From Phytoseiulus persimilis (lineage: Eukaryota > Arthropoda > Arachnida > Mesostigmata > Phytoseiidae), in contig CM075104.1 of the NCBI GenBank assembly GCA_037576195.1, positions 6,020,775 to 6,084,774 of the forward strand: DNA of 64,000 nt. Direction: 5' to 3'. The notes under the pieces were generated by a model that was not told the origin of the DNA, did not search any database, and saw only the letters and a program-made list of their open reading frames with translations. The position numbers were made by a program, and so were the translations under genes. This document shows, piece after piece, positions 12,501-24,800 of this stretch (position 1 is its first letter; each line of letters begins with the position of its first letter).

Positions 12501-13168
12501 GAGTGGCTCAGACTGTCAGTCACTCAGTCGGGTCGCTCGCGCGTCTACGGCAGTTTCCGCGGCGGGTCGGTCGAATAGTTAGCCAGCTAACCAGTGAAGG
12601 CTCTCGCCGCAGCACCACTTGCGTTGTTTTGGTGCGACTGCTGTTGCCGCTGATCTGATGGTGCGCCTACTGCAGCCGCCGCCACCACCACCGCAGCCGC
12701 CGCTGACTGGCTGTCGTCTCTTCTCGTTGCGAGAGTATACTGCGTGTGTGTGAGCGACCGCCTGTATGTATGGCTGCCGCGAGCGTTGTTAGGCCACGAT
12801 CCAGAAGCGGCGGTGGCGGCAACATCAACAACAACGCGCCAGTCGGGGCCAGGCAGTTCTCTGCTGGCTGAGCAAGTCCTATGCGAGTGTGAGGCTCTAC
12901 TCTTTCCACGCAGCGGCCGCTGTGGCGGTACTAGCCAGCGATTATGATGATGGTGGTCGAGGTGGAAGCGATGCCGCTGCTTTTGCTCTGCCGGGTGCAG
13001 CGGCCGGCCAGGTCGTCGCAGCGCACGCGTCAGTCTGGCATTCACTATCGAAAGTAGCAGCGCGGCGGCTAGGTAGCGAGCCAACACTTAACCAACCAGC
13101 AGAGTGAAAACATAGTGCGAACAATGCCGCGGCCATTGGCGCTCGGCTATTTCTCTGCTCAGGACGGC

Positions 13169-13187
13169 GCCAGGTTCGAATCCTGGC
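13169..13187 (+). other. tRNA T-arm-like hairpin (no full tRNA)
   Basis: A 6-bp perfect stem (GCCAGG/CCTGGC) closes the loop TTCGAAT, which is exactly a tRNA T-arm with a B-box core. The flanking bases do not form an acceptor stem with the following seven bases, and no anticodon arm is evident. It is either a tRNA-derived remnant or coincidence. Confidence 0.4.
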
Positions 13188-13425
13188 CTTGCGTGACCAT
13201 CGCCTCCGCTCGTCGTCCTTGAGTTAATATCCTCGTTGAGCTCAACATCGAGCTCCGTATCTTGGGCGGAGGCCGCCCGGAACCGGAGCGGCTGCTCCGA
13301 TGACGATCAGCCGCTGGCCGCTCCTCATCGACTCGAGTTTCGAGCGCGAGAATGGGGCAGTGAGCTCAAAGCCAACGACAAGGGGGGTCGGCTTGCGGTT
13401 CGCGAACGGCTCAAGCGGACAGGAT

Positions 13426-13446
13426 GGGGGGGGGGGGGGGGGGGGG
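13426..13446 (+). repeat. 21-base poly-G run
   Basis: An uninterrupted homopolymer of 21 G lies in non-coding GC-rich DNA. Such runs are prone to length error in sequencing. Confidence 0.95.
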
Positions 13447-14963
13447 TGACCGCGAGAGTTGAATTGACGCGCCCCTCCATCCCCACTCGAGGGCGTCGCC
13501 GTCTCCGGACGATGTCCTCTGCCCGGGCAGAGACAAATCGCACTCGGGATCGGACCCCCGGAAGGAGGGAACTCGGGAAAATGGAAAGGATGACTCCTAC
13601 GAAATACGGAGTATTTGGCCGTAACAAATGCACCAACATTCAATCCATGAAAGGTGAACGGGCCAGTTGGGTCGATAATAAGGAATCTCAGATCCGTCTT
13701 CCTCAGTTACTTCCGCCTTTTCCAGCTGGAGAATTTTCTCAACCAGCCGGTAGGAATTATGACTTCCACACCGCCAGTCAGCGAAAAGCTCCGGCACTCA
13801 CACGCGAGAGCTCAGATCGGTTCGTCCTGCGTTCATCCCGGAGATCCCCATTCTATGCTCGAGGCTGGTTGGAGGACCGAGCGTGTGAAGGGACCACGCG
13901 CCGGAGATGCTGCGTCTCAGCCATTCGCGTCTTTCGCAGTTGTTTCTCCAAGTTCTTTGAGAGGAAATACGAATCAGCTCGGCGGCAGGAAGGGTTTCTC
14001 ACTTGACAGAGTTCAGTGGAGAAGTGCCATCCTCGTCCCTGGTGGCATTCCCAGAGAACCAAGTGCCCCGATAGAGCAGGGATGAACCGTGCCTCCTCCC
14101 TCGTGACAACGTTCACCAGCCTTCCTGCTGATAATCACTCCGGATCGATGCCTCGCGCAAGATTTTTACCTCCTCTGAGCCCTCCGAGAGATACCCCCCA
14201 ATCGTCGGAAGTTCTGAGGGGTCCAATATTAACGGGGAGTCTGTCAATCGAGCATTCTTCCGTAAAAGAAGAGCCCATATGCGAAACGCCGTAACTCCAA
14301 ATATTTGAGAGTTGTCAGCCAGTATTTCAGGGAACCGATTTCCGATCACATTATCTTGCGTTTTTCTCGAACAGCCCTCGCTCCTTGTTCCCCTCTACTT
14401 TTTGCGTTGCTAGGGAAAGCGCAAAAGAATGTTGTTGGAACTCGGTTCGATGAATTTCCGACAACTTGACTTTCAGGAATTCGGAGTTGCGACGTTTCGC
14501 ATCTGGGCTCTTCAATTGCTCCCGATCGAACGGGATGAAGTAGGGGACTTTCTTCCGGATTCAGACGTCAGCCACAGTCTGTATCCACGATTAGAACCGG
14601 CTACCAGTTCTTGATTTGCACAAGCGTTTCGTCACGAACGGAGTCGGAAGTCTGACTGCTCTCCTAACTCGTCGTTGCAGCGGGAATAAAGGATCGGGAG
14701 TGATTCAGCGCCAGATTTCGTCTCATCCTGCGCTGCCGCTGTGGGGCCTCCTCTTGCTCGTGCAATGTTTCCACCGCTGTTCCCGCTCCCTGCTCCGGAG
14801 AAACATCCCTGAGCTCATCAAAGAGGACGAGACACTCAGCTCGGGAATCTCTGCCCCACCTGATGCCCCCGAAGCCTTGCGATACCGAGCATTCGATTCA
14901 GCTTGTAGTTCGCAGAATTCAGAACGGAGTAGCTCACGCAGTAAGAACGCTTGATTTATCGTT

Positions 14964-14980
14964 TTTATTAGAAATTTATT
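14964..14980 (-). terminator. Pair of candidate poly(A) signals for ZFAND4
   Basis: Two TTTATT hexamers (14964-14969 and 14975-14980) read AATAAA on the minus strand. They are the first canonical hexamers I found beyond the ZFAND4 stop at 18836. If used, the 3' UTR would be about 3.9 kb. A closer variant signal cannot be excluded. Confidence 0.3.
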
Positions 14981-17900
14981 TAATGCAATTGAATTTGGGA
15001 TATATAGGCGCATAATGGTTTGGTGTTGTTGTTGCTGTTGGTTTCAGTTCTTCGGCGTGGATTGATAACTTGTCAGTCCGCACAGATTCTGGCTTGAAAT
15101 GTCACTTTGCGCTATTGCACGGCATCTTACAACGTGCTGCTGCTGCTGATGTTTAGTTCGCCGGTCGATGCGGCCATCACTTCACCACCTTCATCGCCTT
15201 GTATACTTTTCTGACATCCCTAGACCTGTGGATTCTCATCGAGAAACCAAAATGAATTCAACGGCACTTCGTTGATAGAAAGCTTCCTACGTACTCATTA
15301 TCGGCGCCACCTTCATCGACATGATCTTCGGTCAATTATATGAGCGCATCGACCGTTGACTGGCCGAGCGGGAGACGGCTTGCTTGTCGAAACCGGTACA
15401 TCGATGATTTCGACAAGCTTTCAGCTTTTGCGTTCAGCGCTGAGGTTTTTATGCTCCTCTCAAGGAAAGGGATTCCAGTGTTTCGGAGGAGCCAACCTCA
15501 GATGAACGTCCGCCAGACTTCGCCGGAATTTGATTCGTGGTTCGGACCAGTCTTGGTGTTGCCAACCTCCAGCTACGGTCCCGGAGCCTTTGCCGGAGCG
15601 TAGGCGACGATGGGATTTACCGACGTCGAAGAGAACCAGTCCGTTCCGAAATCGAACGACACCCCATCTTAGGAAGATTTGCGCAAGGTGTTTCACGCCG
15701 CACCTATTATCCGCCTCACTTTTTTCAATTCCACAGTGTCAGGTCTATATTGTTTTGCTTAGTATTACTCTTCGCAATAACTTTGTACAAGAAATATCAT
15801 ATCATCTGAAAACGATGCGATTCCCCATCCTCATTCCGATAGCGTTCTCTCGCTCCCATTTTTTCCTCTCGCTCGCTTGCTCGCTCGCTTTCTCTCGGTG
15901 TTTCATCTACACATTTACTCTGTTTTCGTTAGCTTTTTTTAAACGCGTCTCCTAGAACTCAAGCTCCCTCGTCTTGTTTCCCGGGCAAGCTAATCCCTTG
16001 CTGAATAGTTTGCGGCTGCTCCTAAGTGGTGTATTTACCGCACCTTGGTATCAACATACATTCTTTGTATAGGCTTCAATTTTTATCTTTTATCAAGTGG
16101 CTAATTTTCCTCCCATTCGTTCGTGGTGTTTCCGCTTCCACGCCGTCGCCTCGGCGCGGATCGCGGATTTCGTCCGCGACTACAATCGCCTACCGCCACG
16201 GCAACCTTCGAGCTACATTATTTATGTTCACAATGTTGCCGTCGCTCCACGCGCGCGCTCTCCCTCTTTCTCGCCGACATGCTCGCACTTATACACACAG
16301 AAGCACACAGGGCTCAATATTCGGGGCAAACGATCTCTGTCTTGCGCGCCTGATCCGATCAAGCCGACTCTTTCGACGGATCACTCAATCTTCCCCAATC
16401 AATCACCGGAGTCTCTCCTACCCGGTTCGACCGAACTGACACGAGCTATCCGTGGTCTATGCCATAACTCGGTGATGTTGCTCCTTTATCGGAAGCGAAC
16501 CCCTGGATCGTTTCTCTGATAAATTTCCATGCCTAAATGATTTTCTCAATTGAAATTACAGTAATAATAGTGACGATATTAGCATAATAGAATATGTACT
16601 CTACATATCCCACCCTTTGTACATCCGCGCCACAACCGCGTTCCAATTCGCAGACCACAGCTCAACGCTTCCGAACGTCATCGAATACTCAGCAGAACCA
16701 AGGTTGAAAACTCAATTCAACTGAATTCCGACAAGCTCGAATTGTCCTCCTTCCGGTAAACAGGTTGGCATAACGCTTCTGGATGATCCTCAAACGGATC
16801 TTTCTCGGAGACCCAGGGCTCATTCGGCACTCGGAACAAAGTCGTGTTCGAACGTCGTCGGCCGACCGTGCTCGGATGAATGGATTGCTTCAATAGTTGC
16901 TGGAGTTTTTCGGTTTTATATTCCGCTCATAAGGAAATCGAACATAAATAAGCAAGGGTTTCGATGATTGTGGATGGATGCAGCATCAATAAACGCCTAG
17001 AGATGAATAATTCGGATGAATCATTCGTCGAGTTTCGAAAGACTCCCTAGTCAGACTCGGAGACTCAGATCTGATACCTCCGAGGCATGAGCCTCAAGTT
17101 TTCAACAAGAGTCTGCAGCTCGTCTGCGGAGTGAATCAAATCCGAATCCGTGTAACAATCGGGTACAGAATCAACGAACCGATGAATCAGTGGCTTTCGC
17201 TCGGGTTGCGTTCAGCTCAGCGGTGATATCGATAAAAATTACATCATCTGTCTCTTCCTTTCCGCTAATATGGTTGGTGTTAATCGGCACGCCTATGATA
17301 CAGTATATCTTCCATCATACCCATCTCCGATTTAGTCGTCGCAATCGTGATGCAGCAATCATCAGCGAGTTTCATGCAGACGACAATAAGATCGACGGCT
17401 AAAATAACCTTTCTCTCTGTCACAGTTGGCGTGGACGCCCGGACGCGGCCGTCATCATTTCAATCCTCCTAATTATCATCATCAGCGATGCCAACAGAAG
17501 TAAATTCGAAATTGAAAAAGTGGACTCGGAAATGCTCAAGTACTCATCTTCACCAGACTTATCACACCATGCGGTTGATTGGTTGCTCTGCGCTCGTCCA
17601 AATGGTTTCAAATTGATCTCATCTCGCTAGCGCTACCGTCTGCACACGAGAACGGTGGCTTCACGTTCGAGTTCGCGCTTCACACGTGCAAAAAGAATAC
17701 ACACCGGACAGGCGAATCCGCTTTCTGACCGGTCGACCGACACCAAAAAGTCGGCGGACAGGCTGGCGAGCTACCAGTCATTCGGCCAAAAAAATGGTTG
17801 ACCATGCATGCTTACACTCACAACAGGTGTTCAGGAGCGTAAATGTTATCATTGTTTCAAACTTATATTTTCGTACCTCGCTACTAAAAAGAGATGGGAA

Positions 17901-18482
17901 AAGGAGATTGGTTGCTTCAAAGGAAGGAAAAAAGGATGTGGGTTGATTCAGCATGTTCGTCGTCGTAGTTTTTTGTTGCTTCCCCCATGATTTGCCCCTC
18001 GTGGAATAAAAAAAAAAGCGGAAATCCCGGTCTACGTCTCACGACCTAAACAGCACAGAGCCAACAATTGAGGCCAATGCTTGCATGATGACTATGGTCT
18101 GATCGCCACTTGGCGTGTGTGTGTGAGTGTTTGTGAAAACCCCTCTGTTTCGGATTCACAGACACGGATTGCTACGATATCGTTCTCAGGTCGAACGTTC
18201 AATCAATCTCGACCTGTATAGCATTCAATAAGGCGAGACAGTCGAATGGCTTGATCAGTTGATGATGATTTGTAGAGGAGCTTACTCAAAGTATCAAACA
18301 GGTCATCAATGATACATCGTCGTCATAGTAATTCTTCACAAAGTCAACAAAACATGGGAAATCATCGTTACCCCATCACTTTTGACGTCGACGTCGATAA
18401 CGAGACAACAGCGTGATTGGAGGCTCCTATCGAAAAGCAATGGATGATAGGGTTGATGACGAGGTGACGCCTCGCGAATAAG

Positions 18483-18534
18483 AATTTTGAATTTTCTCTC
18501 TCTTTCTCTCTCTCTCTCTCAAATTTTGAATTTG
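18483..18534. repeat. (CT)n microsatellite between two AATTTTGAATTT copies
   Basis: A CT run (about 18495-18520, one interruption) lies between two copies of the 12-mer AATTTTGAATTT in direct orientation. It sits about 0.3 kb beyond the ZFAND4 stop, so it is probably in the 3' UTR, read as (GA)n in the transcript. Confidence 0.8.
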
Positions 18535-18734
18535 CTGACGTTCGATCGCCGGAGAATTTCGAGTCGCTTCTTGTTCCTACAAGGCCATGATGCAACAGCT
18601 CTGTGTGATGAGAAAAGAGGAATCGTTGTCCAAGATGTGTTCGTCTCTCAAGCCAGCCAGCCAGCTAGCCGGCCTACCACCCACAAACTGATCACCAACA
18701 CGGTTTTGCGTCTCGTCGCCTACTTCGCGTATTG

Positions 18735-18757
18735 CACACACACACACACGCACACAC
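18735..18757. repeat. (CA)n microsatellite
   Basis: A CA run with one CG interruption lies about 80 bp beyond the ZFAND4 stop codon, within the probable 3' UTR. Confidence 0.85.
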
Positions 18758-18835
18758 TGACATCTGAGGTGGAAGGTGGTGGCTCGACGTAGGTGGCAGG
18801 TGGCTCCTGCCGATGCGCGATGATTTTTCACTCGT

Positions 18836-21800
18836 TCAGATCTTTTGCAATTTGGCCGCCTGAATGAGAGGATTGCTCTTCTCCAACTGTTGTCTGCCCT
18901 CGGTCTTGTAATCGTGTCCACAGTTGTGCGCCTCCGCATAGCGGTGCGTCGCGCAGAAGTTCCCACCGCATCTGGGAACATAGAGATAGGGCGATCTTAG
19001 GCAGGCCTGGCTCGCTCGGACAGCTGTTCGGCAGGTGTAAGTTGATGTTTGCAGGAAACTCCGGATCGATCGCGATCCAATAGAGCGAAATCAGACAGCG
19101 AGTCTCCAACAACTCACCTGCAGGTGTAGGATGAAGCCAGCCCGGTCTTCTTGTTGCAAACAAGGCATCGAGGATGCTTCTTCTTGGGCGGCGTCGCGGA
19201 TGTCACCTCCTTTGTTTCCTCCGCCGTCACTGCCGGCTCAGGAACCTTATCCTCGATTCTGCGCTCGACCTTCACTTCATCCTGGAGCCGGAAAAGAAAG
19301 AAACCCAGCCTAGTTACTAGTCCTGATGATCGGGAGACGGAAGTTGGTCCACGCGCGCCTCGCAACCAGGAAAACATCTTCGATTCATCACCTGATTCAT
19401 ATCAAGGGGAGCAAATTTTGACTGGAAACCGTTGAGGTTTCGAAAATTTTGATCAAGTTGCTTCGTTGTCGATTTCGCAAAGGTGTTCAATGAACACCGG
19501 AGCTCTATGGAATTTCTACCGTACTCCATCCGAGGTCGGCGTTCGTGGATCACTCCACGACCTGCCGACATCGGGCCACCCTCGACGGCGGGGGTAGCAG
19601 GGGAGCACGGGGGACGTTCACCGAAACACATCCTCCGAACTACCTTCTCCGCTCACCTTGTTAGAAGTAGCAGCTGCCGCTGCCGCTGCTGCTGCTGCTG
19701 CCGTGGCGGCTGCATCATCAACATTCTGAGACTGATGTGGGGTTGACGGCGTCGCTTGGCTGCTAAGTAACTGTCCTTTTGCACCATTCAGCTGGCCTGA
19801 AGTCGAGGACGCACCGGCAGAACCCGTCGGATTGGTGGTGCTAGTTTGGCTCTGGTTGACAGACTGAGGCCGCTCCACCACCGTGGGCGAGTTGTCCGCA
19901 GGGGGAGGCGCCGCTGCTGCCGAAGAGCATCGCCCACTCCCAGATGAAACATCTGTAACGAGATTCAATTGAGAGATGATCCTCCGACGGTTCTACAGCA
20001 TGAGTTATTCGATTCAACTTCCATCGCGCTTCCAGCAGAAGATTATCTGAGGGGAAACGAGACCTCAACGAACCTTCTTTAGAGGCGTTCTCGGTTGTGT
20101 CTGCGGTGCATCTGAACAAGCCTTTGTATGGACTAACGAAAATGGTTTCTCCCCCTGCAGATGAGGATCCTCCTGATCCTGACGTGCCGGCGGTCGGGTA
20201 GAACACCACATTTCGCTCGACTCCCGAGGCGTAGCTTGACGACGATTGGAATGCTCCTCCACCGTCGGCCGTGGCCGTCGTAGCAGTGTAGAATTGCGTC
20301 AGAGTCTGCGATGGATTGAGCTCGTTCAGTGAGATGTGTGGATGTGATGTTATGAGGCGAGGAACCACGACTTTATGCTTGTGTTCGGCGGCTTCGGCTC
20401 CGGCGCCACCTGCCGCCACCAAGGCCACCGGGGCAGTCGCCAGAGGAGGCATGCCGCTGTAAGGAAGAAAACCAACTGTCAGATCCAGCCTGAAGCATGC
20501 AGTTCACAACGGGAAGGGATTCGCAGTGACGCGCAGGTGTTCTCGACACAAGAAAACCGCAAAATCCAGAGATGGTTTCAATCGGATGAACAGAGAAGAG
20601 ACGGGCTGAGATCGGATGGCGATGAGATTTTCTCGCTTCGATCCTTTCCGATACTCACTCGGAAAGGATGCTTTTCTGTAGATTGGAGGCACAACATCCG
20701 CCTTGTCGGGAAATCATAGCGGGGATCTGTCCTAAAGCTGAGCGTTTCTTTTTGAACTGCTTTTGTAGCGCGACCATTTTGCTTTTGGTGGCTTTGTTCT
20801 CCTCGACTCGGCGTCCTCCTGAGCCGGCTTGTTGCTGCTGCGGCTGATTCTGGGGCTGCGATTGTTGTTGGTGTCCTCCCTCCATGACTTTTGCCACACT
20901 GTGTCGAGTGGAATGCCTCCGTTCAGCACTGCATTGAGCTCCGTCGCGTTTATCGGACGCTACCGGTATAACGTGGAAGGCGCCGTTGTGTGGCACCAGC
21001 ACAACTGAGATCTGCAAAGAACGCCAGAGAGCACATTTAGCGAGAGTCGATCCGCGAGGTTTCGGGTTTCATGTCGACCGCGAAGTTCGCATCTCCCATA
21101 GCCCGTTCCGACGGTCTCGAGGCGCGCACTACGTCCCTCTTACCAAAACTATGACTTCTCCCAAAAATCTAAGCGAGCCGCAGAATGCGCGAAAGCTGCG
21201 GAAATAATGACGCGGAAACGCTTGCGTAAGACCTTGACGCTGAACTGGGCAATCGAAGAGCGAGGTGAGCTGAAACCGAGCGCAGAGCTCGGAAGCGTCG
21301 CAGCTTAACATCCGATTCGGCTCAACATCCGAGCGCTAAATGCAGTTTCAAACCTTGAAACGATGAGGTTCGGAATCAGAACAGCGCAGCACCACAGCTT
21401 CGAGCAGACTGCAACTGCTGCGTTCCAGGGGAATCTCCGACGCCACTGGACCAATTCCAAATGTTCAACAAGCTGCTTGCTCGGCTCACCGACTGACTGG
21501 CTGCTGCCACTACTGCTTCGCTTATGACGAAACACCCGAAAAGCAGACGACGTTGATGACGAAGACTTCGAGATGCGTGCATGCAGTCCAGCATGCAATC
21601 GGGCAAGCAGACAGACGAGCGAGTTGCATCGACATTGCACATCGCTCACAGCTAACGCGAGCGATCTCTTCTCTCCGCGTATATCTCGTCGGGGTGAATC
21701 GACAAAGCACGAACTCTAAATTCGGGAACTATGATCGCCAGCGAGGGGAAATTGGCTGGCAAAGCTCCTTTCTCAGGTTTCGTTCCAGCTGTGCGGAAGT

Positions 21801-24800
21801 GTAAATGTATGAAAATGAGGCCCGAATGGAACGTCGTCACCGATAGAGCGTCTTGCGACCAACTACGACGAAGCCCAACGGCCTTCGAGCGGTTGGTTTC
21901 GCGCAGAAGAAAGTGAATCAGCTGTTCTCTCCCCAGAAACCAACCATGATCTCACTGTACTTGAGAGCTCGCGGAGAAGCTCAAGAGAATCGTAGGAGAC
22001 TCGCCGGAGGTCTCGACCAGGCGGACTTGAGCCCCTGCGTCCTCGCTCCTGCCGAAAACAGTGGAATTCCGCCCGGGAGAGGAACCCCGGACAAGGATCT
22101 CGGGCGTCCGATCAGCCGTCGCTATTCGTACGGTCGTCGATATTCCCGAACAAAGCGTCTTACACAAATTTTCTGTGCGTCCGTTCTGCGAACGGCAGTC
22201 CGGGACGCCTGCTTGCCTGACGAACGAACGAACGTCCGCCCGCCCGCCCGCCCGCCCGCCTGCGCGACTGCTGCGTGACGTCTATGCTAATCGGCGACGG
22301 CCTCGAAATGGCTAATTCTAAATATTGAAAGCAGCGCTGGGAACTTGCATCGCTTGCTTCAATTCACCGCGAGCAAAGCTCCGAACGCGGAACCTACGAC
22401 AACGTAGGCGCTGACTCCGGGGGCCTGCGCGGGAATCTCTTCTCCCGTGACTCAGTCATTGAGTCATTTTTGCGGAGCCACGAACCCTCCCCGCTGGACC
22501 AGTCCTGCAGGCCTGTTCCAAGTCGGCGAAACAACAAGCCACGAGCGCAGTGAATAGCCGCCGTGAAAGACCCAGCGAGTGATACACCACAACGGCAGCA
22601 GCAGGAGCTGCAGCCCCAACGGCGAGAAGCTGCGTGTCCAGATGGCCCACGGCAACACAAGGACCCAAAGACTTCCTACATTTTAAGCGAGCTAGCAGCT
22701 AACAAACTTACATCATGCGCTGCCAACATCTTGGCCATTTCTTGGATGGTGTTCTTGTCGTCGAGGTAGAGGGTCCGACGGTGGTTGATGGGTCCTCCTT
22801 TCATGCCAATGCTGAGCTTAATGGTGCAGGAGTCGATGATGTTGTACTCATCTAGAGTGTGAAAATCCTTCAGTTCTTCTTCCAAGAACATCAGGTTCTG
22901 CTCAGCGACGGGAATGCCTGTAACGAGAGACGTAAACCACAATTAACGATTACTCAGGAGAACCGTGAGCGACCCCCACGGTTTCCACTTCTCCCCCCTT
23001 CCGAGACCTCGTTCTCGCGGATTGGGAACCTTTTCTCGCGAAGACGGAGCGCATCGGTTCCAGCCTTCGGACAGCAACCACCTAACGAAAATGAGAGCGT
23101 CGAATGTGACCGGTTAACACCAGAACCGGTTCCCGACCTCCTTGAGACAGTTGAGGGGGTTAAAACAGTTTCTATTTCGAACCGGGTTCGGGCAGCCGCT
23201 GGTGTTGCGCATGAAACCATCCCAAAAGTCTCTGCGAATACTCTGAAGATAGTGCGTGTTCGTGAAAACGTTTTTTCCAACATTCGAAGCGCGTTTTTGG
23301 CCGACTATGATAAACATCGAGCCCCAACGATCGCTTGCCTGCCTGGCAGCCTGCAGCGACGAAGACCTTCCGGTCCTCGCTCGCTGACTGCTTGGCTCGC
23401 TTTCTTCTTACATTACGTGTGTTCAACGCGGAGACGATGGTGCCTCACAACCAAGCGAGCAAACGAGCGAGCGGCCCGCCGAGCGAAACGTCGCCGTTTC
23501 ACCCATTCAGCTTCGAGAAGCTATACTTTTTTCGTTTTTCGGCGCCCCTTGACGGCGGTCGGTCGGCGCAGCGTCAGTGTGATCAGAGTCGCTGTCCCCG
23601 ACTCGTTTTGTCGAGGACATCTGCTTCGAAACCTGCCGGAATTTCCGACAAGAGAGATTCGAATCCACCTCGGCATTCTTCCCACCGCAATGAGTTATCG
23701 TCGCAACCATGAATTCAGGAGCCGTTGATGAGTTTCTATCGGTTTCTTTCATAGGAAAGTTGTGTACCGCGTGTTCACGCGTCTCATTCAACCTCAGCTG
23801 GAACGGATATTCCGCAAACCGCTGTAATATTGAGAGCAGAGTTCCCAACTTCCGGCGAACGTTTCCCATGCCCACGGTGAGAAAAAATGTTCCAATCAAC
23901 GATCCAATCCGCAGACGGGCTTTCTGCAAAACGCTACTCCGTACCGACAAGTATGGAGAGACCAGCAAGTTATCCTTTCATTCCAACGGTGGAAAATTGC
24001 TGCCGCAGAAGGAAGTAGGGTATAGCGGTCACTCGAATCGCAGATTGATTCCAAGGAAGCTTCCTCCTTGAATCATTAGCGACGGTCAGATGTTTTTTTC
24101 TCTCCGTGAGCCTTGATTCGTCTTCAGAAAATAACAAACCCCGCTTGTTTTCAGACACTTTTGCGCGGAAAATTCTGTCGTCGGCCTTTCGGCTTCGGAT
24201 TTATGTGGTCCCTCCTCCATCAATACGACAGGCGGTAATTTCGCTCGACGATACTCTTTGTGAGGCTGCCCGAATCGTTCCTATTTCCAGTATGTTCCCG
24301 CGCGTGAGACGCTGACCCAGTGCTAGAATCGCAGCCGGAAGAAGCGGAAAGGCAGCGAGCGAGTATCGACAGCGGCGGAGGAAAACGCGCCCGTCGTTCT
24401 GTCTCGGGAACTTTCATAAAACGCGGCAGATGTCGAAGAAGCAGCAGTCGCTTTCCGCACTTTTTGTCTTCTCGTCCCTGTTTTCGTTCCAGAAGGCGAC
24501 GTTTGGAACACTGTTCGGATATCAGTCCGTCGTGTGCGAACTGCACGGATTGTTGCCCTGGCCGGGTTGGTTCCCAGCAAGCGCGAAACCGCCATTCCTC
24601 ACTGCCACTCTTCTGCAAGGCCGAGCCGCGGCAATGGCAGCCGATTCAAGTGAGACCTCGACTCTGAGCAAGGCCGTCCGAAGGAGGAATTACATAAGCG
24701 GCCGCACACACAACGAAGCGAAGAGAACGAACGTCTTTCGTCCACCAGAAGTACAGCCAATGCTATTGATGATGGCGGTAGCGATGCTCTCTCTCGCCGC

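Larger units (their letters stand above)
11196..18835. other. Non-coding region between FBXL6 5' end and ZFAND4 stop
   Basis: 11.2-12.3 kb probably holds the FBXL6 promoter and 5' UTR. 12.4-13.5 kb is very GC-rich, with GGGC/GGAC tetranucleotide runs, CNN triplet-like stretches and a 21-base G run. Open frames there are compositional artefacts. From about 14.95 to 18.83 kb the sequence is more AT-rich and could be a long ZFAND4 3' UTR. I see no supported protein-coding gene. Confidence 0.55.

Noticed and set aside
12332..13107. Long open frames on both strands (up to 166 codons) around 12.3-13.1 kb
   Set aside because: They are Arg/Gly/Ala/Pro-rich, overlap each other on opposite strands and arise from GC-rich low complexity; no domain is recognisable.
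13236..14006. Plus-strand open frame of 256 codons
   Set aside because: It runs through the 21-base G run, overlaps several opposite-strand frames, has an Arg/Ser-rich chance-like composition and matches no family.
22859..23728. Plus-strand open frame of 289 codons
   Set aside because: It is antisense to ZFAND4 exon 2 and then enters the large intron; Arg/Ser-rich with no domain, so it is a shadow.
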